From assembly GCA_951799425.1 (NCBI GenBank), contig OX637409.1, positions 22,350,501-22,414,500 of the forward strand: DNA of 64,000 nt. The letters run 5' to 3'. Positions 54,224 to 64,000 of the stretch are shown here, one piece after another. The translations under genes were made by a program, and so were the position numbers. The notes beneath the pieces were generated by a model that saw only the letters and a program-made list of their open reading frames with translations, was not told the origin of the DNA and did not search any database. The stretch is from Ilex aquifolium. Its lineage: Eukaryota; Streptophyta; Magnoliopsida; Aquifoliales; Aquifoliaceae. Numbering within the stretch: position 1 is the stretch's first letter; every line of letters begins with the position of its first letter.

Positions 54224-57200
54224 TACTATTTTTTGTTATATTTAATTTAAACTACTAAAATGTTTAAATTTTGTTCACCGTGTTATAGCGGTGTTGAGTT
54301 TTTTTAGCCAATTTAGCATTATTTCAGCGGTAACCACTCTCCCTCCCTCACTCACTCTTATGTGGGTTTCCGGTGGGCATTTCCATCTGCTCTTTTTTAA
54401 CTAAAAGCAAAGACACAGAATTTTAAGATACTGTGTGGAGTGTGAAGTGTGGACATTCTAAAGCAACTACAACCTTTAGTTCCTTTTGTTCTTAAGGCAA
54501 AAAAGGTGAAATTCCTCAGATGGGTGTTACTAGAACTTTCCAGATCTGATACTTCCTAAATGACCTAGGTGTTTAGTGAGATTATTTAAAAGAAGAGTTG
54601 AGGGTATAAAGGAACTCCACCACAATTGCACAAAAAAAGATATGTTAGTTTGTGAGGTGGTCATATCAGGGAAAAAGATTCAGTTGAGCTTATTCCTAAT
54701 CTGAAATTGGCAATGGGAGAGAGTGGGTTGCCATATATGGACTTCTTCATAACTTTTTGAGATGTTGAGACTTTATTTATAGTTTGATTGAATAATTTTG
54801 AATAGTTATGATTATTAGAAAATACTATGATTTAGATAGTTGGAATTATTAGGAAAATACATTAGTTGAAAGATTGTGACTTTTAAGAAAAGATACCTCT
54901 TTAGAACGGAATTTTTAAGAAAAAAATATATGTTTGGATGGTTGTGACTTTTGGAAAAAAGACACCAAAATGTCTATGAATATGGCCCTAGACTTCATTC
55001 CCAAAACACACTAGAATTCTGTATAACTCATCTTTCTTTGCATCGCTCTTTCCATCTCTCTCTCTCTCTTTTTCTCTCACAGAATTATAACGGTTCAATG
55101 AGATTTTTTTGGATTTTTTTAATATTGCTAATTGCAGTTCTTCACCTACACACTTGGTTATATCCTATAAGTGATTTGTCAGGAATCTTTTAACAAACAC
55201 TTCAAGTAGGGCCAAATATCACTTTAAAGAAGTGATCATACATGTCTCAAAACCTTAATTTTATTTTATTTGTCAATCTGCTCGAACAGTTTCCAACACC
55301 TCCTTTGATACTATGCCGAAATTTAAAACGTTTAAAAGTTACTTTATAAACTTTCAAGGGTTTAAGTTACAACTTAAAAATGTTTAAATTACAACTCAAA
55401 ATTAAAGTGGTGATCGACCATAAAAATATTGTGACAAATCACGAAAAATGTAACTTTTAGAAGTCAAGTAACACTTTTTATGTAGAGCTATAACTATTCA
55501 TGATCAATGAGAGATGAATCAATCACAACATAATTTTTGGTACTGTTTCATTAGTTTATAGTTCTGGCATGCATATAAATTTCGGTAAAATATACTTTTA
55601 GTCCCTAAACTATGCGTTTAGTGTCTATTGGTCTCCAATTTTTTAGTTATGTCTACTTTGTCGCTATAGTTCTTAATTTGTATCTAAATGGCCCAATTTC
55701 AAACGTCCGTTAGAAAATCGTGACGATTCTGGTCACATACCAATCACGTGTATGGTAAACTTTTCTCAATTTTTTAGAAGCATGATGATAGACGCAAGTT
55801 TAAATGGTAAACTTCGACAAATAGACACCTCTCAAATCATGTCGATTTTATACTGTTATGAAAAGCAAAGAGTGCTAGAGAGAGAATGAAAAAAGACTGC
55901 TCTCTTTTTCACAGTTATAGAGATGAAATTTGCAGATCTGAGAGCTAGGACGGAACTAGTGAGTAACGATTACTCTATCTCTTAAAGGGGTTTTGGAATC
56001 CAACCACGCTTTATTATTAAAGAAGGGAACGATACTCTATTACAAAATTAACGCTTCGCTTGAATTCTCCAGATCGAAAAAGTATTTGTTATTGTTAATA
56101 ATGTCATATTAGAATCTTCAATAACCGTATTGATTCTATCGAATAACAAATTAACAATTGAAATTGCAAGAGAATATGACCAATGTAAATGGAAAATAAT
56201 CAATAGTTGGTAAATAGTTTCTACAGACCAATGTAAATGGAAAACCTTAGGAGTCCAAATTACTAGAAGAGTCAAGCAAACTAAGTAAAATTACAAATAA
56301 AAAACCCCGACAGTAGGGTAAAAAACAAAAGAGTGTTTCAAAAGTGGTCTTAAGTGTCCTCTTATTTGGCTTAGCAAACGGCAACACTTTCGATGCTTCT
56401 CATCTGTTATGTAGTCCTTTATTAATTATACCTACTACAACAATGCTCATTATTTAGAAGCAAACAGATGAGAATGGGGTAGAAAGCCAATGAGTGACAG
56501 ATACTGCCTATATCTAGCAAAACAAATTTTGGTGGAAAGGCTTCATAGGAAACGCTAGTCTACTTCAATAGTACATTAAATCAACATCTATTACTGTTTT
56601 GACCTAAACTATAAAATTATAGAAATATTCAATGTATTGACATCTAGCAAATCTGAATGTCTTAGAAAGATGTCACATGATAGAATTTGAAGAAAGACGG
56701 GAGATGATCAGCACAACCACGCATTTGAAAAAAAAAAGAAGTAAATAACTTGAAGTTACCAGTCAAATAACCGTCGATAGAGGTAAAACCATCAAGGACA
56801 CTGGTTATAAAAAGCATGTAGTGAAAAAGATGAAAAATACATTCAAACCCCCACAATACCCACAATTTGGGTATTTTTGGAGTAGTGTTAGATTAGTTTT
56901 AGGAAGCAGTTACTACTGTAATTAAAGTTGTTAATCCAGTATTTTCTATAACTGAAGTCCCTTCGATTGAATTAATAAAAGAATCATCTTTTATTAGTTC
57001 TCTATACTGTGTGTTTGTCCATTAAAATTCATCCAAGGAAGTCTTGAAACAAGGTATTTGATCTCCTCACAAACAATCACCTGAAAACTGTTTGTCGATT
57101 GAGTTGTCTCCGTCGATAACAACATAATTTGGAGTAACAACTACAAAAAAATTAATTTATTAAAAAGAGTGCAACTAGAGTATTCATATATTTTCTACAC

Positions 57201-59915
57201 TATGCAACACAAGATGATGGTTAAAAATTCCCACAGGCCTGCATAAACTTTGTTGTAAAAGTTGTCAAGTCATGACTTATGATGTAGAAGCTCAGAAATA
57301 GGTTCTGTACTTCTGTTCAACAAAAATATTCACATGATAAGGTATCAAAATTATTTTAGGCTAAAGTCACACACAGGTTATTTAAAAATTTATGTGGTGA
57401 ATTTGAGGGAATTGGCCTAGCTAGCTTGGACCCCAAAATAAATAATCACATGATCAGTGTGAAATGGAATCGGTCCCACCCACCCCCCCTCCCCCACCAC
57501 CACCAGACACAAAATCTCATAGGCCATCTATTATAAAGACTAAGAATTTAACAACCACCAAATTCTACCCCACCCCCTAAATGCCTCTCTGTGTAAAGTA
57601 CGATATAAATTAGAGCAATGTTATGGGGATATAATATATTATGAGTATTAGATTAATAGTGAGTCTTAACATTTTAATAAAACAAGTTCATTATCATATC
57701 AATAGTTATAAGATATGCAGTCACATATTAAGTATCAAGTGGCATTATCTGTAGGATTACATGTTGTAGCACTTGATCTAGTTAATTAGGTATTGGACAA
57801 CTGATAGGATGACAGGTTTGATTTGTTGGTGGGAACTATCAAACAGTGGAAAGTAACCAACTTTAAGTGACACTAAATCCTATTGTGTCGTCAGCTCTTA
57901 GGATTGAAGTGACTATAAGTATTGGTTATGCTCGGGAGACGTCAATGGACTTGAATTTAAGACATTTGAATATACGACAAGCCGCAAAATCAGTTTCACG
58001 TCGTTGAACTATATGTATGGATTATTTGTCTGGTTTGTTGTAAGCCGATACTGGTAGTCGTAACCAACTTGACACTACTTCTTGTTGTGATACCGTTTCA
58101 TGTTCTGTGTAAATCACGAGCTTTAAGGGTCATTGGATGCCTTCAATTCAATTCCGAGTTGTCTAAATCATCATCACTAAATCGTGTGATACTCTTCATG
58201 TTGTGATATGACTTGAATCACTCGTTATTTTTTTACTTTTGTGATATCGAGATTGATATGTCTTAGTTGACTCCGAATTGATGGACGATTATGCAACCTT
58301 AAACCCTGCTTGGAAAAGGACATTTTTTAATCTTGATTTTCAAATTATTTGTAAGCTTTTGGTGCTAATTTAGTTGTGACAAACTGGACAAGTTCTAATG
58401 TATTAACCTATTATGCGCTATAATCTTGGAAAACCTCTAAAAAAACCTATTTCTATTGGAGTGAGAAGGGTTGAAGAATAAGAGCTCCTTCCCAAGCACA
58501 AGATGTCCAAATGAAACCTTCTTGATGATCACTTAAGAGGGAGGAGACTTTAGTTCGAACTACAGACGATAAGATTGTGTATATTTGACTCTTACTGAAT
58601 CTTGCAGTGACAGCAAACTCTTGGATCGCATCTAGTTGATTTTCACTTGTTCAAGCATGGTTTGAGGTCGATTGCTGAATTTGTATTCTTATATTCAAGA
58701 TCAACATGTTTCTAAATCATACTCTCTAGTGTGACTAGACTTAGCTCGTTATTTTATTACAAACTCAAATTTGAAGTTAAGTTTAGGTTTAGCACCAACA
58801 TTGAATTTTTTTTAGAAATCAAGAATTGGGTTGACTAAATAGAATCCCATAAAGTGATCAATGACCAGCAATAAAACCTTACAAAAACCCACAATTTAAA
58901 TCAAACAAAATCCCATGAGAGAGCAGGGGTACCTCAACAACATTTAGGGCCTAAAACAATAAGGGTCAATGAGACTTTTGATCATAAATATTTATAAGAA
59001 TAAAATTAATTAATTAATTAATATTTTTATATTCTTTTTATTTGTTTTATATGTTCTTTATCGAAACTATGGTATTAGATGATTGACTTTATTATAAATA
59101 AATTCATTATTATCTTTCTTTTGGATTATTTTACTATCTTTGAATTTTACTTATTTATCTATGCAATTTTCACCTAAATTTTTGTTATAGTTTATTTGTT
59201 AAGAATAAGAACTTTATCAAAAATATTTTTTTAATGAGAATGAATGGTTTAATTGGTGTTTTGCGTTCAAATGAGAAAAAAACAAGTTTAGGAGAAGTAA
59301 AGAGTGTGTTTGGTTTGATTTGATTTTTTTTTTTTTTGAGAAATGCTTATTACACTTCTTTCAATTAAAGAAAGAGATGGATTTTGTCTGTACTTTTTTT
59401 TTTGTTAATCTTTTTTTGTCATTTAATAAATATGATTGTGTGAGGTGGTCTGGACTTTTGGGCCCACATTTTTAATTTTTTGGTTGGTTTACTCTTTCAA
59501 AAATTATTTTGTTAGGCTATATTGTAGTAATATTTATTTTTTATCTTATATTACATTATTGATCTTTAAATTTGGAATCTTTTTCATACGTCGGCCCTAA
59601 AGCCCACGCTTTTATTTTTACACTATAAGACCGGCCCAGAGAGGGAGAATCACGTTTGTTAGAACAATGGTATGTTAGGTAGAACCACCTAACATTCAAA
59701 AAGGTCAAAAAGTGATGTAAACATTATTATTTTTCGGAGTACCAACAATCTCTAAGCCACATAGAATACAATCATCTCAACTAGAAAATTGTTCCTTTTT
59801 TTTTTTTTTTCAAGTAAGCACAGAGGTCGGACCTAAAGGCTAAAGCCATATCAAGTGATCATCCTTCCAAACGATAAGGCCCAAGTTCAAGTCCGAAAGT
59901 ACTGCAACTTCCATT

Positions 59916-62451
59916 TTGCCTTCCCTGAGCTCTGTTCTATCTATTGAAGATCATTTGCTGATGTTGACTAAGGCAGTGATTGTGCTTGTGTTTAGTCTTG
60001 TGGTATGGGCTTATCAAACAATAAAGCCTCCACCACCAAATATATGTGGCCTTCCTAATGGTCCTCCTGTTACTTCACCACGAATCAAGCTTGGTGATGG
60101 AAGGTATTTGGCGTACCAAGAGAGAGGCGTTGTCAAAGAGAACGCTAAGTACAAGATCATCGTTGTTCATGGGTTCGACAACTGCAAGGACATGAATTTA
60201 GCTGCCTCTCAAGTACAATTATCAACTCTGTTTATGCACAAATTGCATATCCTTATGAAAATTCAATGAGTTTCATCTTTTCATTACCACTTTAAGTTTG
60301 TACCCTTTCATGTTCTTTTGTCTAGTTTAAGATTTTGTACCCTCTAGAGTGGTTTAATTGCTAAGAGTTCTAATTTCTCCAGTTGTTCTTCAGTAGTTCT
60401 ATAATTCATTTGCTGTTGAATCTAACTAGAGTGTTTGGCATGAATTGTAAGACTAAACCAACATCCCCTTTTTCATTGGAAAGCGATAAATAGTGGATTA
60501 ATTGGTAAAATGGGATAAATCTGTTGAAGGGATGGTAACAAGAAGCTCGGACCATCATCCTCAAAACAGTAATTCCACTAATGAGTCCATTTTGAACTTA
60601 AGATTTGGTAATGGTATTGGAGTTAGCATGAAACTACACACTTACAAATTCAATGTCTTTTGGCATTCTGTTGCTGTGCAGGAACTAATTGATGAGTTGG
60701 GAATATACTTCTTATTATTTGACAGAGCTGGGTATGGAGAGAGCGATCCAAATCCAAATCGCTTGGTGAAGAGTGAAGCATTTGACATACAAGAACTTGC
60801 AGACCAGCTAAAACTAGGGTCTAAATTTTATGTGCTTGGAGTTTCCATGGGAAATTATCCCACTTGGGGTTGCCTCAAATACATACCTGACAGGCATGAC
60901 ATTCACTCCAATACTAGCTACCTGTTTATCATCCCTATATCCCCCCCCTCCCAAAACAAGTTCTCATACAAGGTTCTATGCTCAAAAGTTGATGAAAGTG
61001 GTGTCTTTCCAATCTTGAGGAGTTTGAAAATTTTCAACAAGGGCAAAAATCTTGCAATTCTAAGTTCCTTTCGGTTCATTAATTCTGAAGAATCGAAAAA
61101 AAATAGGGAGTCAATTTCCAGTTTTGATTGAACATGACAATAATAACGCGTCAACAAAGATTTGATTAACTGATTTGCTTTAAAAATTTGTTGCAGGCTA
61201 GCAGGTGCAGCTCTAATAGTTCCGGTTGTAAATTACTGGTGGCCTTCCTTTCCTTCCAATCTATCCAGGGAGGGTTATGGGAAACTACCATTGCCAGATC
61301 AATGGAGTATTCGGGTTGCACACTATGCGCCCTGGCTACTATACTGGTGGATGACACAGAATTGGTTCTCCTCATCGTCGATAGTGAAGAGCCACCCAGA
61401 AATTTTTAGTACCCGAGACAAAGACATCCTGAAGAAGATGGCTGCAAATCTGAATCGTAATCAGGTAGCCTCTTCTCATGGATTACATTAATATCCTTCC
61501 AGCTACAGTCTAATGCAGCATAATAGACATGTCAAAAAGGACTTCTAGGCAACAAAGATCTTTCCATAATAAAAACAGTTGTTTGACAGCACAAATGCAT
61601 CATGAAATTTGCCCCAATCCTTTAAAACTCCAACCTGAACACTAAATTACTTCAACACAGTCTTGTCCCAGCAGGATTCATGTTCATATTGGATCTGACA
61701 AGTTTTACGATGACTGTTAAGTGTTAACTACCTAACACAATCCTGCTTTTAACCGGACTTGGGACCAACTATGTGAAAGATAAGTCTTCTAATAGGAAAT
61801 TCTCATTCCCAGTAGAAGTCCTCAAGCAACTTCCAAGACATTGGCAATTTTTCCATTCTACAACTCAGTATTGTGGAGGAGTATTGTTCGTCAAGTTGAT
61901 GGGTTTATTACTGTCAAGCCTATATGTTACCATACGAAAAGTGTCCCAACCACTAGGCACTAAACTCGACACAGGCAGGGTCAGTGATTGACATGGATAA
62001 ATTTTCAAAATAAGTTGAACAAAATGTTAAGGAAAGTTAAGAGATGGACACAACATATGAACTGTTTATGTATATGCCAGGTATAAGAATTAGTACTGTT
62101 TTTTTCTCAAGTAGCCCAAGAGAATTGACACAGCCTGATAGATAATTGTGTTCATGATTACAGACTAAGGTACGACAGCAAGGTATTTTCGAATCTCTCC
62201 ATCGCGATTATATGGTAGGTTTTGGAAATTGGGAGTTTGATCCGATGAATCTGAGCAATCCATTTCCTCAAGAGAGCAGAATTGTTCACATCTGGCAAGG
62301 TTATGAGGATCGTCTCGTGCCATTTCAACTACAAAGGTTTGTTGCAGAGAAGCTGCCCTGGATTTGGTACCATGAAGTTGACAATGGTGGACATTTGATA
62401 CATCATGATAGTGACTTATTCGAAACCATGTTAAGGAACCTTTTGCTATGA
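59916..62451 (+). CDS. Membrane-anchored alpha/beta-fold hydrolase, 4 exons
   Basis: Serine hydrolase of the large plant alpha/beta-hydrolase family; substrate unknown. Exons 59916-60212, 60682-60893, 61197-61464 and 62164-62451 join in phase to 354 aa. An N-terminal transmembrane segment (residues ~17-34, LTKAVIVLVFSLVVWAY) suggests anchoring in the ER or another membrane. Then comes the HGF oxyanion strand (VVHGFDN), DRAGYGESDPNP, the nucleophile elbow GVSMG, the acid in GYEDRLVP and His in NGGHLIHH. After the elbow the residue is Asn (GVSMGN), where relatives usually have Gly. Exon 2 ends CTGACAG|gcatga, a GC donor, needed to read Y-I-P-D-R-L-A-G-A. The start is the only Met before the membrane segment in frame. 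It looks functional. Confidence 0.92.
60894..60895 (+). promoter_or_regulatory. Non-canonical GC splice donor of hydrolase intron 2
   Basis: GACAG|gcatgacatt; joining to the exon after ttgttgcag (61196) restores the conserved R-L-A-G-A-A-L. No usable GT lies nearby. The donor hexamer gcatga is the same as in the subtilase intron 2. Confidence 0.75.
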
Positions 62452-64000
62452 TGCCTTCTTTAGTCTCCTGTAAATGTAGTACCTAGCTGCTTATTGGAAT
62501 CATATACTGTCCAATTTTATTTTGTACACAACTCAAAATTGAAGTTCTGGAGGAAAAATGCATGTTTCCTTGGAATGGGTTTTCTACAGAAAGGATGGAA
62601 TTGAAAGCAAAAGAAAAAATAAAACAATTGTGGGAAGCATTCAGAAAACTGACATAGAACAGGTGGCAGCAGAGTAGTTGGAACCGGTTGACCGTCGTGG
62701 TTTTAAAGCACAACAAAAGGATAAAAAGTAATAATAGAGATAAAATGGGTACCATTTAGGCTCGGAATTCAGTAGAATTAGTAGTGTTTGATCCAAATTG
62801 GGTCAACGATCAAGACTAATCGCTTTGTCATGAGCTCCTTCAATTTTGAACTGAATTGCAGCGTTTAAGCCTTCAAAAATCATATTTTTGTTGTTTTAGG
62901 AAAGATTTTTGAAATTAATGATAAATCATAAGAGATTGTAAATTCAACGTCGTCAATTTCGTTAGACTCCAGACGACATGTGATTTATATTAATTAGAAA
63001 AATCGCATATTTTTATTTTTGGTATTTTTCGTAATGTTAGGGATTTTGCTTCTGTTTTGAGAACAAATAGGATTTTGGCGGTTCCTATTTATATTGCTCT
63101 TTTGTACTACTAGTTGATCATTAAATAATAATATATTTCAGAGTTTTTCTCTCTTTTTCTGTGGATTCAGAGTGTTCCTTTTAGTTTGATACATAAAGAG
63201 TTATAGTGGTTTTTGTTCCGCTGTGACAAAAAAGCAACTGGGAAATTGTGAGCAAAATAGGGGGCTCCGAATCCCTCCAATCTAGCCAATTCCGAATCAA
63301 CCAATTCCAAATCAATGGGTCTTTGGTTCAATGGTACTTCTTGTCTTGTAAAAACTTTGTTTTCTTGAGGTCAGGGGTTCAAGTCCTCCTCCCCCCTCCC
63401 CCCTCCCCCTCCCCCTCCCCCTCCCCTAAAGAAAATCAACCAATTCCAATTTTTTTTGCAACGAAGGCCTGTAATTCTTCAAACCTAGGACATGGAGTAA
63501 GGGATGACATTTTCTATAGTTTCTTATCCGACCATACATTCCTGACTTTAGAAAAGAATGAAATAAGAGCCGATTACTCCTACCTTTCCTAACCCCTAGT
63601 TACCCCCATCAAAATAATTCAATTCTTATAACATTCCTTAATTTTCTCATCATTTCTGTAAGAGTCACTTCAATGTTTGATTCCAGACAAAGGTTTAGCT
63701 TCAACTTCACTGTTTACACTGCAGATTTATAAAGATGATCTCACCTCAATTTTTTGTATACAATAAACAAATGGTTTTCAAATTTCTTGTTTTGGATAGG
63801 GTAATTTTATAATCATAAAAAAAAATTGGACAATGGAATTAATCTTGTCAATTACATCTATGGTCAAATCGACATTTTTCGAAAAAAACAATTATAAATA
63901 TCGAAAAAGTTCAACAGCATCACATGCATAATACGTGGCCTTTTTGGTTCAATTCTTAAACGACAATTATGAGTTGCATTGATTGGACATATACAAAAGT
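62452..64000. other. Intergenic 3' of the alpha/beta hydrolase
   Basis: No coding gene supported. ~62452-62520 is probably hydrolase 3' UTR. The only structured item is the SINE at 63311-63433. The rest is AT-rich without recognisable features. Confidence 0.55.
63311..63433 (+). mobile_element. tRNA-derived SINE with C-rich tail and 16-bp TSD
   Basis: aatcaaccaattccaa is perfectly duplicated at 63295-63310 and 63434-63449. Inside, an A-box-like tttggttcaatggta (63321-63335) and a B-box-like ggggttcaagtcc (63373-63385) mark a tRNA-related pol III head. A ~45-bp ctcccc/ccctcc repeat follows instead of an A-tail. The body after the B box is almost absent, so it is a very short or tail-expanded SINE copy. 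Confidence 0.8.

Larger units (their letters stand above)
52149..59915. other. Intergenic between the CEN-like gene and the alpha/beta hydrolase
   Basis: No coding gene supported. It contains a hAT-like MITE (52376-52740), a MULE-like element (53280-54223), and a one-sided MITE-like fragment at 55585-55750 ('tttagtccctaaactatgcg'). Other contents are a CT run at ~55053-55078 and a C-rich tract at ~57476-57505. 54230-59900 is otherwise unremarkable AT-rich sequence, with a possible tRNA-related trace (~59815-59890) directly before the hydrolase. Confidence 0.55.

Noticed and set aside
59815-59890. Another SINE just upstream of the hydrolase start
   Set aside because: A B-box-like agttcaagtcc and a T run are present, but no TSD or A box could be set. 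Kept only as a possible trace.
63317-63390. Functional tRNA gene
   Set aside because: A- and B-box-like motifs are present, but no cloverleaf stems close, and TSDs plus the repeat tail show a SINE.

Overview
This is a stretch of flowering-plant nuclear DNA, very probably eudicot. It shows interrupted genes with short exons and GT-AG (occasionally GC-AG) introns, AT-rich intergenic DNA, plant-only gene families, and many plant transposons with readable target-site duplications. The species cannot be named from the sequence.

Layout, left to right. (1) 607-7664, minus: an eleven-exon secreted subtilase with a complete catalytic quartet (D150, H225, N329, S554; 770 aa). Intron 3 carries a retroposed insert with an A-tail and a 16-bp duplication. 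(2) 9588-18719: a young, complete LTR element (5-bp TSD caaat, LTRs about 1% apart) with no recognisable gag or pol. Its interior is a 0.5-kb hairpin-rich tandem array followed by three related multi-exon genes in antisense orientation, each with a domain like the putative gypsy-type transposon (Transposase_28) family and most with a C-terminal coiled coil. Two copies are open; the third is broken. (3) 21381-28652, minus: an eight-exon VPS4/SKD1 AAA-ATPase (434 aa). (4) 28653-36206: AT-rich, nested small elements (MULE-like foldback, Helitron-like pieces, MITEs). (5) 36207-44578, minus: a decayed PARP3-type poly(ADP-ribose) polymerase with in-frame stops, frameshifts and a lost splice donor. 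A 2.6-kb solo LTR sits just inside one of its introns. (6) 44579-50873: a MULE-like element with a 9-bp TSD, a (CAC)-rich minisatellite and a second solo LTR. (7) 50874-52002, minus: a complete four-exon CENTRORADIALIS/TERMINAL FLOWER 1-type PEBP gene (175 aa) with a TATA box and a hAT-like MITE just upstream. (8) 52149-59915: mostly intergenic with another MULE-like element. (9) 59916-62451, plus: a four-exon membrane-anchored alpha/beta hydrolase (354 aa) using a GC donor. (10) 62452-64000: intergenic with a short tRNA-derived SINE flanked by a 16-bp duplication.

The host genes are unrelated housekeeping or developmental genes, with no operon-like relationship. The most unusual object is the gag/pol-less LTR element carrying a triplicated antisense gene. 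A sequence shared by 1-235 and 19139-19330 suggests the subtilase belongs to a tandem array continuing to the left. Exon coordinates were placed by eye from splice signals and reading phase, and may be off by a base in places.
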